From positions 118,923-182,922 of the forward strand of contig NZ_JACXLD010000006.1 in assembly GCF_014705705.1 (NCBI RefSeq): DNA of 64,000 nucleotides. The letters are read 5' to 3'. Below the pieces are notes generated by a model that made no database searches, had not been told where the DNA came from, and saw nothing but the letters and a program-made list of their open reading frames with translations. Position numbers and translations under genes: made by a program. The DNA is from Spongiibacter pelagi. GTDB taxonomy: Bacteria > Pseudomonadota > Gammaproteobacteria > Pseudomonadales > Spongiibacteraceae. This document shows, one piece after another, positions 1 to 8,748 of the stretch (position 1 is the stretch's first letter; each line of letters opens with the position of its first letter).

Positions 1-1051
1 TGGCCAACAAGGTAACGATCTGGGCCGTATGGCGGCGTTAACTGCCGGCTACGATGTGCGCTCAAGCGCCGTGACTCTGGACCGTTTCTGCGGCTCAGGT
101 ATCACCACCGTAAACTTGGCGGCGTCTACCATTGGTGCAGGCTTTGAAGAGTGTGTGATTGCCGGTGGTACTGAAATGATGTCCAACTACGGACACGAGG
201 GCAATATGGGCCCCGCGTTTATGGACAACGGTAACCTGCAACTGCGCGAAATTCACCCACAGCCTCACCAAGGTGTGTGTGCCGATGCGATTGCAACATT
301 GGAAGGCATTAGCCGTGAAGCACTGGACGAGCTGGCCGTAGTGAGCCAAGAGCGCGCTGCCAATGCAATTGCCAACGGTCACTTCGACAAGAGCTTGATC
401 TCGGTATACCGCGAAGACGGCACATTGGCGCTGGATAAAGAAGAATTCCCACGTCCCGGCACCACTGTTGAAGCACTGTCGCAACTGAAGCCCGCCTTTG
501 AAGGTCTGGCTAACCACCCACTTGATGAAGCCGGCACCACTTACGCCAGCCTGATCAACAAGGTGTACCCCGATCTGAAAATCAGCCACGTTCACCACGG
601 CGGCAACTCCTCTGGTGTGGTTGACGGTGCGGTTGCCATGCTGATGGCCTCACCTGAATACGCGAAAAAGCACGGCCTGAAGCCACGCGCTAAAATCGTT
701 GCTTTCGCAAACATGGGTGATTCTCCAACCCTGATGCTGAACGCACCTGTGCCTGCAACGCACAAAGTATTGGCTAAAGCTGGCCTGACGATCGACGATA
801 TCGACCTGTTCGAAATCAACGAAGCGTTTGCGGTTGTTGCTGAAAAGTACATCCGTGACCTGAATCTGGATCGCAACAAAGTCAACGTGAACGGCGGTGC
901 AATGGCTCTGGGTCACCCCATTGGCTGTACCGGTGCCATGCTGATCAACACCGTTCTGGACGAACTGGAACGTCGCGACCTGAAACGCGGTTTGGTTACC
1001 ATGTGTGCGGCCGGCGGCATGGCCCCTGCGGTGATTATCGAGCGCGTTTAA
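1..1051 (+). CDS. Acetyl-CoA C-acyltransferase (thiolase), 5' end missing
   Basis: Thiolase-family enzyme that cleaves 3-ketoacyl-CoA or condenses acetyl-CoA units. The reading frame is open from base 2 and already in homologous sequence (GQQGNDLGR precedes the first internal Met at 29), so the N-terminus lies outside the window. The acyl-accepting Cys sits in RFCGSG (codon at 89-91), the GHPIGCTG motif near 911-934 holds the conserved His, and the second catalytic Cys is in MCAAGG near the C-terminus. It differs from the fadA at 49413 and may act in beta-oxidation, another degradation pathway or polyhydroxyalkanoate precursor supply; the sequence does not decide. A strong hairpin terminator follows. 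Confidence 0.9.
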   Translation, partial: GQQGNDLGRMAALTAGYDVRSSAVTLDRFCGSGITTVNLAASTIGAGFEECVIAGGTEMMSNYGHEGNMGPAFMDNGNLQLREIHPQPHQGVCADAIATLEGISREALDELAVVSQERAANAIANGHFDKSLISVYREDGTLALDKEEFPRPGTTVEALSQLKPAFEGLANHPLDEAGTTYASLINKVYPDLKISHVHHGGNSSGVVDGAVAMLMASPEYAKKHGLKPRAKIVAFANMGDSPTLMLNAPVPATHKVLAKAGLTIDDIDLFEINEAFAVVAEKYIRDLNLDRNKVNVNGGAMALGHPIGCTGAMLINTVLDELERRDLKRGLVTMCAAGGMAPAVIIERV

Positions 1052-1113
1052 GTTCGTTGTGCTGCCGGGAGTGCTTGAGCTTAGGCTTCCGGGAGTTACA
1101 AAGCTTTGGAAGT

Positions 1114-1144
1114 AAAAAGGCGGCTACATTAGCCGCCTTTTTTT
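1114..1144. terminator. Bidirectional rho-independent terminator between thiolase and folE
   Basis: Ten-base arms AAAGGCGGCT (1116-1125) and AGCCGCCTTT (1131-1140) surround a 5-base loop. A T-run follows on the plus strand and an A-run precedes it, so it can end both the thiolase transcript and the convergent folE transcript. Confidence 0.85.
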
Positions 1145-1162
1145 GTGCCCGTTTTTATGGGT

Positions 1163-1717
1163 TTACTTGCCTACCAGTGCCAGAAATTCTTTACGAGTCG
1201 CGTGGTTGTCTTTAAAGACACCAAGCATGGCGCTGGTGCGCATTACCGAATTCTGTTTTTCCACGCCGCGCATCATCATGCACATATGCTTGGCTTCGAT
1301 AATCACACCGACACCTTCAGCGCCAGTGACTTCCATCATGGTGTTGGCGATCTGGGTGGTCAGGCCTTCTTGAATCTGTAAGCGGCGGGCGTAGAGGTCA
1401 ACAATACGCGCGACCTTAGACAGGCCCAGTACTTTGCCATTGGGAATATAGGCGACATGGGCGCGGCCGATAAACGGCAACAGGTGGTGTTCGCACATGG
1501 AGTACAGTTCAATATCTGAAACCACCACCATTTCGTTGCAGTCAGATTCAAACAACGCGCCGTTAACCACGTCGTCTACTTTGCGCTGGTAGCCAGAGGT
1601 TAAAAATTGAAACGCCTTGGCGGCACGCTTGGGGGTGTCTTGGAGGCCATCGCGGGTCAGGTCTTCACCGATCGCTGAAATGATCTCTGCGTAAGATTTT
1701 TCCACTGTATTATCCAT
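1163..1717 (-). CDS. folE: GTP cyclohydrolase I
   Basis: Converts GTP to 7,8-dihydroneopterin triphosphate, the first step of folate (and pterin) synthesis, in the cytosol. The 184-aa product carries the FolE core: the zinc-ligand segment MCEHHLLPF, followed by the GLSK and LQIQE motifs of the T-fold, and the second zinc Cys in KHMCMMMRG. The Met at 1717 is chosen because a GGCGG stretch lies upstream and the protein then begins just before the usual family N-terminus; an in-frame Met at 1741 is possible but has no ribosome-binding site. It is monocistronic here and convergent with the thiolase gene. A pterin-recycling gene, phhB, lies at 21.8 kb. Confidence 0.95.
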   Translation of the reverse strand: MDNTVEKSYAEIISAIGEDLTRDGLQDTPKRAAKAFQFLTSGYQRKVDDVVNGALFESDCNEMVVVSDIELYSMCEHHLLPFIGRAHVAYIPNGKVLGLSKVARIVDLYARRLQIQEGLTTQIANTMMEVTGAEGVGVIIEAKHMCMMMRGVEKQNSVMRTSAMLGVFKDNHATRKEFLALVGK

Positions 1718-1825
1718 TATCAAATTTTCGCCGCCCATCATAACAAATGGTTTTCGCGGGAAGAAAGCGAAACCCGTGTAGAATACGTTGCCCGGAACAG
1801 TGGCAGATCACCCAAGGACAAAAAA

Positions 1826-2758
1826 ATGACCGTCTCCCCAGAACAGCGACTGCAGAAATGTGCTGATGAGCTGCATACCGTTAGGGATTTTATTCGCTTT
1901 GGTTTGAGCGAGTTTGCTCGCGCCGGTTTGTTTTTTGGTCACGGCACGGACAATGGTTACGACGAGGCCATGGTACTGGTGTTTCATGCCCTGAATTTGC
2001 CCATGGACTTGCAAGAGCAGGTGTTGGATTGCCGTTTGGTCAGCGAAGAAAAACAGCAGGTTTTGGCTCTGTTTGATCGCCGGGTAGCTGAGCGTTTGCC
2101 CGCCGCCTACCTCACGCGAGAGGCGTGGTTTTGTGGTTTGTCTTTCTATGTGGATGAGCGGGTTTTGGTGCCGCGCTCGCCCATTGCCGAGTTGATTGAA
2201 CAGCATTTTTCGCCCTGGCTGCTTGGGGTAGAGCCGACTCGGATTCTGGATTTGTGCACTGGCAGCGGCTGTATTGGTATTGCCAGTGCTTACGCGTTTG
2301 AAAATGCCGAAGTGGATTTGGCTGATATTTCCAGCGATGCGCTGGATGTGGCGCAAATCAATATTGCCCGCCATGAATTGGGGCATCGGGTTCAGGCTCG
2401 TCAGTCCGATGTGTTTGATGGGCTGGGTGATACCCGCTATGACCTGATTGTGAGTAATCCGCCTTATGTGGATGCGGAAGATCTGGCGGATATGCCTGAT
2501 GAATACCACCGGGAGCCGGTCTTGGGTTTGGCCGCTGGCGGCGATGGCTTGGATATCGCCCGCCGTATTTTGCGTGAGGCCGCCGGGCATTTGAATCCCG
2601 GTGGCTTGCTGGTGGTTGAAGTCGGCAATAGCTGTATTGCCTTGGATGAGGCTTTCCCGAATGTGCCTTTTACATGGTTGGAGTTTGAGCGGGGCGGCCA
2701 CGGCGTGTTTACCTTGAGCCGGGAGCAGTTGGAGCAATATCAGGCGGAGTTTGCCTAA
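1826..2758 (+). CDS. prmB: 50S ribosomal protein L3 glutamine methyltransferase
   Basis: SAM-dependent N5-glutamine methyltransferase that modifies ribosomal protein L3. The 310-aa protein has a helical N-terminal domain, SAM-binding motif I ([11 protein letters not shown], about residues 138-148) and the SNPPY catalytic motif that defines HemK/PrmB enzymes. The L3-specific assignment rests on overall resemblance to PrmB rather than PrmC. AAGGA just upstream supports the start. It lies directly before aroC, an arrangement common in gammaproteobacteria. Confidence 0.93.
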   Translation: MTVSPEQRLQKCADELHTVRDFIRFGLSEFARAGLFFGHGTDNGYDEAMVLVFHALNLPMDLQEQVLDCRLVSEEKQQVLALFDRRVAERLPAAYLTREAWFCGLSFYVDERVLVPRSPIAELIEQHFSPWLLGVEPTRILDLCTGSGCIGIASAYAFENAEVDLADISSDALDVAQINIARHELGHRVQARQSDVFDGLGDTRYDLIVSNPPYVDAEDLADMPDEYHREPVLGLAAGGDGLDIARRILREAAGHLNPGGLLVVEVGNSCIALDEAFPNVPFTWLEFERGGHGVFTLSREQLEQYQAEFA

Positions 2759-2798
2759 GTCGTTCACGCTAGAATAAGCGGTTAGGCGCGGTTTTGCG

Positions 2799-2804
2799 TA
2801 TAAT
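2799..2804 (+). promoter_or_regulatory. Possible -10 element upstream of aroC
   Basis: A perfect TATAAT lies 30 bases before the aroC start. No good -35 element is seen 16-18 bases upstream, so this is a weak call. Confidence 0.35.
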
Positions 2805-2833
2805 CCGCGTTCAGATTTTTGCAGGTTGAGATT

Positions 2834-3931
2834 ATGTCGGGAAATTCCATCGGAAAATTATTCACTGTGACCACCTTTGGGGAGAGTCACGGCTTGGCAT
2901 TGGGGGCCATTATTGATGGCTGTCCTCCGGGCTTGGAATTGACTGAGGCGGATTTACAGATCGATCTCGATCGCCGCAAGCCCGGTACTTCGCGCTATAC
3001 CACGCAGCGCCGTGAAGATGATGTGGTGAAGATTTTATCTGGTGTATTTGAGGGTAAAACCACCGGCACTTCTATTGGCTTGCTGATTGAAAACACCGAT
3101 CAGCGCTCCAAAGACTACAGCAAAATCATGGATCGCTTTCGCCCCATGCATGCCGATTACAGCTACGAGCAAAAATACGGCATTCGCGATTATCGCGGTG
3201 GTGGCCGTTCTTCTGCGCGTGAAACCGCCATGCGTGTTGCCGCTGGCGCGGTAGCAAAGAAATATTTGGCGGAGTACTGCGGCGTGCAGGTGCGCGGTTA
3301 TCTTTCCCAGCTGGGCCCAATCAAAGTAGAAAAAGTGGATTGGGATATTGTGGAAACCAATCCGTTCTTCTGTCCCGATGAATCCAAAATTCCCGAGATG
3401 GAAGATTTTATGCAAGCTCTGCGTAAATCGGGAGATTCCATCGGTGCGCGCTTAACGGTGGTCGCTTCAGGTATGCCGGTAGGCTTGGGCGAGCCGGTTT
3501 TTGATCGTTTGGACGCAGATGTAGCCCATGCATTAATGGGCATAAATGCCGTTAAAGGTGTGGAAATTGGTGCCGGCTTTGACTGCGTTACTGCCAAAGG
3601 CAGTGAGCATCGCGATGAGCTGACTCCGGACGGTTTTACCTCCAATAACGCCGGTGGTGTCTTGGGCGGTATTTCTTCTGGGCAGGATTTGGTGGCAAGC
3701 ATTGCCCTTAAACCTACCTCCAGTATTTTGGTGCCGGGCAATACCATTAACAAAGATGGCGAAGCGGTCGAGGTGATTACTACCGGTCGTCACGACCCCT
3801 GTGTGGGTATTCGTGCGGTGCCGATTGCTGAGGCTATGGTGGCCATTGTGTTGATGGATCATCTGCTGCGTGACCGTGGGCAAAATGCGGGTGTGCATAG
3901 TGCAACGCCAATAATTCCGGCGTCATCTTGA
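2834..3931 (+). CDS. aroC: Chorismate synthase
   Basis: Last step of the shikimate pathway: FMN-dependent conversion of 5-enolpyruvylshikimate-3-phosphate to chorismate. The 365-aa protein shows all three family signatures: TFGESHG near the N-terminus, [15 protein letters not shown] in the middle, and [17 protein letters not shown] near the C-terminus. The start at MSGNSIG matches the family N-terminus; an in-frame Met five codons earlier is less likely. prmB ends 75 bases upstream and an MFS gene follows after 16 bases, probably on the same transcript. Confidence 0.97.
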   Translation: MSGNSIGKLFTVTTFGESHGLALGAIIDGCPPGLELTEADLQIDLDRRKPGTSRYTTQRREDDVVKILSGVFEGKTTGTSIGLLIENTDQRSKDYSKIMDRFRPMHADYSYEQKYGIRDYRGGGRSSARETAMRVAAGAVAKKYLAEYCGVQVRGYLSQLGPIKVEKVDWDIVETNPFFCPDESKIPEMEDFMQALRKSGDSIGARLTVVASGMPVGLGEPVFDRLDADVAHALMGINAVKGVEIGAGFDCVTAKGSEHRDELTPDGFTSNNAGGVLGGISSGQDLVASIALKPTSSILVPGNTINKDGEAVEVITTGRHDPCVGIRAVPIAEAMVAIVLMDHLLRDRGQNAGVHSATPIIPASS

Positions 3932-3947
3932 TTTATCGGGAGTAGCA

Positions 3948-5117
3948 ATGGCGGCGGCATTGCCGTATTGGCGGCTCTCGGGTTTTTATTTCTTCTACTT
4001 CGCCCTGTTAGGCACTTGGCTGCCTTACTGGGCCTTGTACCTTAAATCCCTCGGTTTTAGCTCAATTCAAATTGGCTTTCTGTCGGCCTTGGTCATGGTG
4101 ACCAAGGTCGTTGCGCCCAATATCTGGGGTTGGCTGGCGGACAGTTATCACTGTCGAACCCGAGTGATTCGCCTAGGCGCCTTATTAGCCACAGTTTGTT
4201 TTCTCGGCGTGTATTTCAGCGATGACTACTGGTGGATTTCGCTGGTGGTGGTGAGCTATAGCTTTTTTTGGAACGCGGTGCTGTCGCAGTTTGACGTGCT
4301 GACCCTAAGCCACCTTGAGGGGCGCTATGCCCGTTATTCGCTTATTCGGGTATGGGGTTCGGTCGGTTTTATTGTGGCCGTTATGGCGGTGGGCGCTTGG
4401 CTGGATTATCACCCGATCTTTGATTTATTAATCATTGTAAGCTTGTTATTAGTCGGTATTTGGCTGTGCAGTTTGCTCGTGGCCGAGCGGCCCAAAGCGA
4501 CCGATATCGCTTCCCAAGCCAAGGCACCATTGTTTTCTATTCTGCGTCGGCCAGCGGTGATGGTGTTTTTTCTTAGCAGTTTTTTTCTGCAACTTTCCCA
4601 CGGACCGTACTACACGTTTTTCTCCATCTTTATGGAAGACAAGGGCTACACCAAAACCATTACCGGTTTGTATTGGTCGCTGGGTGTGCTGGTTGAAGTG
4701 CTGCTGTTTTTGGTTATGCATCGGCTCCTTGCTGCATTCAGCCTGCGCAATATTTTATTGTGGAGTTTATGGCTGAGTGTATTGCGTTGGCTGATGATTG
4801 CTTATCTGGTTGATTCGCCAGTGTGTTTGTTTATTGCTCAGTGCCTGCACGCCGCCAGTTTTGGTTCCTTTCATGCGGCGGCGGTGGAAACCGTGCGGCG
4901 CTGGTTTCCCCATCATCACGGACAGGGCATGGCGCTTTACAGCGGTTTAAGTTACGGCGCGGGCGGTGCGTTGGGTGCTTACTATAGCGGCCTGCTTTGG
5001 GATGTAAGCCCCGAGTTGTGTTTTGCAATCGCGGCGGCTGCCGTAGCGGTGGCTGCATTATTATTTTGGCGTTATTTTGCCGAACCGGTCACCTTGGAAG
5101 AGATTGATGCGCAATAA
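3948..5117 (+). CDS. MFS transporter, HcaT-like (MFS_1_like)
   Basis: Inner-membrane major facilitator protein of 389 aa with about 12 hydrophobic segments. The N-terminus (FALLGTWLPYWALYLKSLG) and the GWLADS loop between segments 2 and 3 resemble the 3-phenylpropionate permease HcaT subfamily. The substrate cannot be read from the sequence and no aromatic-degradation genes are nearby. GGGAG upstream supports the start. It follows aroC by 16 bases. Confidence 0.8.
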   Translation: MAAALPYWRLSGFYFFYFALLGTWLPYWALYLKSLGFSSIQIGFLSALVMVTKVVAPNIWGWLADSYHCRTRVIRLGALLATVCFLGVYFSDDYWWISLVVVSYSFFWNAVLSQFDVLTLSHLEGRYARYSLIRVWGSVGFIVAVMAVGAWLDYHPIFDLLIIVSLLLVGIWLCSLLVAERPKATDIASQAKAPLFSILRRPAVMVFFLSSFFLQLSHGPYYTFFSIFMEDKGYTKTITGLYWSLGVLVEVLLFLVMHRLLAAFSLRNILLWSLWLSVLRWLMIAYLVDSPVCLFIAQCLHAASFGSFHAAAVETVRRWFPHHHGQGMALYSGLSYGAGGALGAYYSGLLWDVSPELCFAIAAAAVAVAALLFWRYFAEPVTLEEIDAQ

Positions 5118-5176
5118 GCTGGCGTCGATTTTCCGTGCTGGTTAGACTGCAATTATTTCCGCAATGAGAATAATCA

Positions 5177-5608
5177 ATGGCGAATGAATCCGTTGTTTAC
5201 GGGTGTATCACCGATATGCAGTTTGTCAGCAATGCCGATGGCATTGGTGAGCGCCGCGCTGCAAATCGCCGGGTTACTGAGTCCTTGCCGCTAGCAGAAG
5301 ATTGGCCGCTTTTGTGCCGGGAGATGTTTTCCCTGCCGCAACAGGCGGTGGACTTTGGCGATTGCCAGACCGATGTTATTCACTTTGGCGCTTCGTATAA
5401 GGGCATTGAGCACGAGTGGACGGAGTGGCTGAAATTGTTTGAAGCCATGTTGCACGATATGTACTGGGTGTCTGCCACGGTGCATCTGCAAACGGCTTAT
5501 AATGGCACTCATACCTTTGTGTGGCATGCCGAAGATGAGTTTCATGCACCGGGGCAGGGTGGCGGTAAGTTACGTTGTGAGTGGTTGCGTGAAGACAGCT
5601 TAAGTTAG
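5177..5608 (+). CDS. Conserved-looking hypothetical protein
   Basis: 143-aa soluble protein that I do not recognise. It is rich in aromatic residues (several Trp and Tyr), has no signal peptide and no membrane segment, and ends in a Trp-Glu-Asp-rich stretch. A Gly/Ala-poor, acidic composition and the MANESVVYGCI start suggest a compact alpha/beta fold. It sits six bases before a small membrane protein, so the two may be cotranscribed. No function is proposed. Confidence 0.6.
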   Translation: MANESVVYGCITDMQFVSNADGIGERRAANRRVTESLPLAEDWPLLCREMFSLPQQAVDFGDCQTDVIHFGASYKGIEHEWTEWLKLFEAMLHDMYWVSATVHLQTAYNGTHTFVWHAEDEFHAPGQGGGKLRCEWLREDSLS

Positions 5609-5614
5609 AAAGAG

Positions 5615-5854
5615 ATGAGTGAAGAATCCCAATTTGAGTATTTACTGCAGTGGTGGCGCCGCTTTAAACGCATAAGAACGCCACTATTAGCGGTGCTAGC
5701 AACGGCGCTGCTGGTCAGTTCAGCCGTGAATACCTTTGATGTTCCCCTGCAAGATATTCTGAATTACTTTCTGGTCTGTCTATTTGGCGTAGGCGTGTTG
5801 GCTGGTGCCGCCTTGGTGCTGGTATTTATTTTTAAATTGTTCTCGCGCCGCTAA
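5615..5854 (+). CDS. Small membrane protein, two predicted transmembrane segments
   Basis: 79-aa protein with a basic, Trp-rich N-terminus (about residues 12-21) followed by hydrophobic segments at about residues 23-38 and 52-74 and a terminal SRR. This fits a two-span inner-membrane protein with both ends in the cytoplasm. The family is not recognised. It starts six bases after the preceding gene. The nearest purine-rich stretch abuts the ATG, so the true start could differ slightly. Confidence 0.5.
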   Translation: MSEESQFEYLLQWWRRFKRIRTPLLAVLATALLVSSAVNTFDVPLQDILNYFLVCLFGVGVLAGAALVLVFIFKLFSRR

Positions 5855-5877
5855 TGAAAGCGGCGCGTTGCTGAGCT

Positions 5878-6393
5878 TTATTCCACCAAAATATCGAGGC
5901 TGAGTTGGTCGGCAATGCTGTCCAGCGCGTCTTCCAATTGGTCGCGATTCACCGTTGCCGGCAACTCCACTTGAGCCAAGGCTTCAAACAGCGTGTCTCC
6001 GCTCATGGCGGCGCTGGTGACATTGCTGCTCATCTCTACCACATTGATCTGGTGTAGTTTCAAGGCCCGGCTGATCTCGTGAACAATACCGGGGCGATCA
6101 TTACCCACCACACTGAGCTTGCAGGGTTTAACGCGCTGGCTGCTGACCTTGCTGTCGCTGTTTTGCAGGGTGATCTCAAGACCTTCACTGCTTAGCGCTT
6201 GCAGTGCGCGACGCAGCGATTCGGTCTGGTCGCTGGCTACTGTAACTCTAGCGATGCCGGCAAACTGGCCGGCCAGTTCAACCATTCGGCTTTCCTGCCA
6301 GCTACCTTGATGGGCACTGATCTGTTCAGCAATACGTTCCACCAGACCGGGGCGGTCAGCACCTATAAAAGTAAAAACCAGTGAGGTATTCAC
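5878..6393 (-). CDS. gcvR: GcvR-like tandem ACT-domain regulator
   Basis: 171-aa protein made of two ACT domains: one opens with FTFIGADRPGLVERIA (about residues 8-23), the other with LSVVGNDRPGIVHEIS (about 94-109). This two-ACT layout is that of GcvR, which in E. coli binds GcvA and restrains glycine-cleavage gene expression when glycine is low. The start is a GTG with AAGGTG upstream. It stands alone; one glycine-cleavage gene, gcvT, is at 44.8 kb. No GcvA is present in the window, so the target is inferred. Confidence 0.75.
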   Translation of the reverse strand: MNTSLVFTFIGADRPGLVERIAEQISAHQGSWQESRMVELAGQFAGIARVTVASDQTESLRRALQALSSEGLEITLQNSDSKVSSQRVKPCKLSVVGNDRPGIVHEISRALKLHQINVVEMSSNVTSAAMSGDTLFEALAQVELPATVNRDQLEDALDSIADQLSLDILVE

Positions 6394-6543
6394 AAATCAC
6401 CTTTTTATCTTGGGCATTTCCCGGTTTGGGAGTCGCCTTTCACTGTGAGGAAAAACAAAGCGCTGTTACGATACGTGAAAGCAAGGGGCGCTGTACAGCA
6501 GCAAAATCGTCGCCCCGTAACATAGTGTGAATGAGGTTTGGTA

Positions 6544-6762
6544 GTGAGTGATTATCTGGAAATTCCGTGGCAGAAATTGTCGGAAGATGCCCTGCAGGGG
6601 ATGTTGGAAGAGTTGGTAACACGGGATGGCACAGACTACGGCGAGCGTGAGCTAAGTGAAGGTGAGAAGATTGAGCAACTGCGTGAATCGCTTATTTCCG
6701 GCAAGGCCCTGATTGCCTTTGATCCGGGTTCGGAATCTTGGGCCGTGTTGCCTAAAACGTAA
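6544..6762 (+). CDS. yheU: YheU family protein (UPF0270)
   Basis: 72-aa acidic protein of the YheU/UPF0270 family of unknown function. Family hallmarks include the IPW..LSEDAL..ML.E.V.RDGTDYGE segment and the late IAFDP...W motif. The start is taken as GTG at 6544 because GAGG lies seven bases upstream; a TTG at 6538 would overlap that site. It is divergent from gcvR. Confidence 0.8.
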   Translation: MSDYLEIPWQKLSEDALQGMLEELVTRDGTDYGERELSEGEKIEQLRESLISGKALIAFDPGSESWAVLPKT

Positions 6763-6825
6763 CACGGGCTTGTGTTTTTACCCTGAGAGCCGACAATACC
6801 GCCTCGACAATTAGTGAGTTTGCCC

Positions 6826-7089
6826 ATGAGTTCCACCGACTTTCCCCGTGCTGATCACCTGCTCGATACCTGCGGCCTGTACTGCCCGGAGCCAGTGATG
6901 CTGCTACATAATAAAATCCGCGATATGGCGGTTGGGGAAGTGCTGGAAATTCTCGCCACTGATCCTGCTACCACCCGAGATATTCCCAAGTTCTGTAATT
7001 TTCTGAATCATGAGCTGCTGCTCAGTGAAGAGGGCAAGGTCAGCGATGAAGAGGAAGGCTACCGCTATCTGGTGCGGAAGCAGGGTTGA
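6826..7089 (+). CDS. tusA: Sulfur carrier protein TusA
   Basis: 87-aa sulfur-relay protein that accepts persulfide sulfur from the cysteine desulfurase IscS and passes it to TusBCD/TusE and MnmA for 2-thiouridine synthesis in tRNA. The active Cys is in the [10 protein letters not shown] motif (about residues 15-24), the family signature. ATG at 6826 has GTGAG upstream; a GTG at 6814 is an alternative that would add four residues. The partners tusB, tusC and tusD are at 24.3-25.2 kb. Confidence 0.92.
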   Translation: MSSTDFPRADHLLDTCGLYCPEPVMLLHNKIRDMAVGEVLEILATDPATTRDIPKFCNFLNHELLLSEEGKVSDEEEGYRYLVRKQG

Positions 7090-7163
7090 GGTAAGGCCTA
7101 ACTCAATATTAGTAGCACCTATAAATCCAGCGCGAGCAAGTATTTTGAACAAGGAGGTTCAGT

Positions 7164-7198
7164 ATTACGCCTTGTAATTAAAGATTACGGGGTGTAAT
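7164..7198. promoter_or_regulatory. Twin symmetric operators upstream of higBA
   Basis: Two copies of ATTAC-N5-GTAAT occupy 7164-7178 and 7184-7198, centred 20 bases apart (about two helical turns). They end ten bases before the higB start. Symmetric operators at this place are the expected binding sites for the antitoxin HigA. A weak promoter (TTGTAA at 7172, TGTAAT at 7193) would lie under them. Confidence 0.7.
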
Positions 7199-7207
7199 GT
7201 TTCTTGT

Positions 7208-7492
7208 ATGAGAGTCATCACTAATAAGCGGCTAGTTGAGTTCGCTAAGATGCACCCGCAAGCTGCAGAACCTTTGCAGGCTTGGCGTAAATTGGTGGAG
7301 TGCCGGTCGTATGTAAACTTCGCTGATTTACGTAATGTCTTTCGTGGCATCGACAAGGTGGGTGATTTACATGTCTTCAATATTGGAGGCAATAAATTTC
7401 GCCTAATAGCCTTCATACAATTTACACACCAAATTTGCTACATCAAAGCGGTGTTAACTCACGCGGAATACGATAAGGAGCAATGGAAATGA
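7208..7492 (+). CDS. higB: Type II toxin HigB (mRNA interferase, RelE superfamily)
   Basis: 94-aa toxin resembling E. coli HigB (HigB_toxin family), which cleaves mRNA on the ribosome. Shared features are the VFRGID segment, the central HVFNIGGNKFRLIA strand-turn-strand and the C-terminal CYIKAVLTHAEYD, which carries the conserved His and Tyr. It precedes its antitoxin, the inverted order typical of hig loci, and the two genes overlap by four bases. Symmetric operators lie directly upstream. All conserved parts are present, so it appears intact. Confidence 0.9.
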   Translation: MRVITNKRLVEFAKMHPQAAEPLQAWRKLVECRSYVNFADLRNVFRGIDKVGDLHVFNIGGNKFRLIAFIQFTHQICYIKAVLTHAEYDKEQWK

Positions 7493-7884
7493 ACAGGCAA
7501 TCAGCTTATAAAGCTTGGTCTCAGTTTCATGCTGCTGCGGGTCTTGGTGGCGCGGATGAATATGATCGGCTTGTAGAAATGGCTGACAATATCATTGAGA
7601 GTGGTAAAGCGAATGACGGTGGCCCGATGGAAATGCTTTTTGGGCTTCTCTGTGACCGAATTGAGCAGCATGATAGGGCGCAGTTTATTATGCCCGAGGC
7701 CTCACCAGATCAGGTTGTGCGTTTCTTGATGGAACAGCATGGCTTAACTCAGAGCCAGATTCCCGAGATAGGCAATCAGAGCGCGGTTTCTCATGTTTTG
7801 AATGGTCGGCGTGATTTAACCCTTGCCCAAATCAAAGGGCTGTCATCACGATTTTCTATCCCTGCGGACATACTTATTAAATAA
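7489..7884 (+). CDS. higA: Antitoxin HigA (Cro/C1-type HTH)
   Basis: 131-aa partner of HigB. The N-terminal half is an acidic helical region and the C-terminal half is an HTH domain (LTQSQIPEIGNQSAVSHVLNG, about residues 83-103). HigA neutralises HigB and represses the operon. ATG at 7489 overlaps the higB stop as ATGA and has AAGGAG nine bases upstream; an ATG at 7483 would be too close. A terminator follows directly. Confidence 0.9.
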   Translation: MNRQSAYKAWSQFHAAAGLGGADEYDRLVEMADNIIESGKANDGGPMEMLFGLLCDRIEQHDRAQFIMPEASPDQVVRFLMEQHGLTQSQIPEIGNQSAVSHVLNGRRDLTLAQIKGLSSRFSIPADILIK

Positions 7885-7886
7885 AA

Positions 7887-7917
7887 AACCAGAGCTGTGT
7901 TTTAACAAGCTCTGGTT
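7887..7917 (+). terminator. Terminator after higBA
   Basis: Ten-base arms AACCAGAGCT (7887-7896) and AGCTCTGGTT (7908-7917) with an 11-base loop, starting three bases after the higA stop. The downstream T-tract is interrupted (TTTGTATTTCC). It may also serve the convergent gene that ends at 7938. Confidence 0.7.
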
Positions 7918-7937
7918 TGTATTTCCTTTCCAGTGAT

Positions 7938-8618
7938 TTAGGGCGTAATTAATTTACTTAAGGCCCTCGTAGCCATTACGCCGCCGCTCTTGATTTGATT
8001 AGCAATGTGATACTGGAAAAAATAGCGAAAGCCGTTTTCTTCGGTGGCGGGGTAGAGGCAGTCTGAGCCGGGCAGTATCGGCCACTCTTTGGTTTCGCTG
8101 GTATCGGCCAACATGGCGGTCATCTCGCCTTTGTCGTTTAGCTGCCAACTCACCACGGGTTCCAATTGAAAGCGGCTGTTATCTTCATGAATCAATGCGG
8201 CGTGGCTGCCGGTCAGGTCGGGAATTTCCTGCACTATTGGGCTGTTGTTTGGATATGTGGCACGAACTTCCAGCGCGCGTTGATGGTGCTCGGGGGCATC
8301 GCTGAAGCGGCGCTCGCTACGCGGGCAGTAATAGCCTTCAGCGCAGCCAGATTCGGGGTTGTCTAGGTCAATACAGCGGGCAATGCCTTTCAGCCAAGGT
8401 ACTAGGGCTACCACGCTGCCGTCGGCGAGCCGGGCCCAGCACAGAATTTTAATGGCGTAGAGTTTGTCGTGGGAAAGGGCGTGATGAGAGTAAAGCAGGC
8501 ATAAGCCTTCGTATTCGGGGGAAAGCTGCAGAATCTTTTGTTGGTCCACCTCTCGTGGACGGTCAGGGAAGGGAAGAATCGTTGCCGTTCGGGTGGTGCC
8601 GGGTTTACGTGGATCCAT
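7938..8618 (-). CDS. Conserved hypothetical protein
   Basis: 226-aa soluble protein of unknown function. It begins MDPRKPGTTRTATILPFP, then has an ILCWARLADGSVVALVPWL strand pair, a YYCPRSERRF segment and a C-terminal LPGSDCLYPATEENGFRYFFQYHIANQIK motif. The overall pattern resembles an uncharacterised protein of pseudomonads, from memory. No catalytic motif is evident and there is no signal peptide. AGGAG seven bases before the ATG supports the start. It is divergent from the gamma-glutamylcyclotransferase gene. Confidence 0.7.
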   Translation of the reverse strand: MDPRKPGTTRTATILPFPDRPREVDQQKILQLSPEYEGLCLLYSHHALSHDKLYAIKILCWARLADGSVVALVPWLKGIARCIDLDNPESGCAEGYYCPRSERRFSDAPEHHQRALEVRATYPNNSPIVQEIPDLTGSHAALIHEDNSRFQLEPVVSWQLNDKGEMTAMLADTSETKEWPILPGSDCLYPATEENGFRYFFQYHIANQIKSGGVMATRALSKLITP

Positions 8619-8748
8619 AAGACAGCTCCTAACGTAGTGGGCGGCACGCCATGTCGCAGGATGGCGACACGGCGTGCGTCGTTATCCCTTTCTGATAAAA
8701 TTACCTGCACAATATCCATTTGCCAAGTATTTCTTTAAAAGCGCCGCC

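Noticed and set aside
1808..2767. 319-codon frame antisense to prmB
   Set aside because: prmB has clear motifs and a good ribosome-binding site; the antisense frame has no recognisable features.
6489..6498. Palindrome GCTGTACAGC between gcvR and yheU as a LexA site
   Set aside because: The spacing does not fit CTGT-N8-ACAG, and the palindrome is short.
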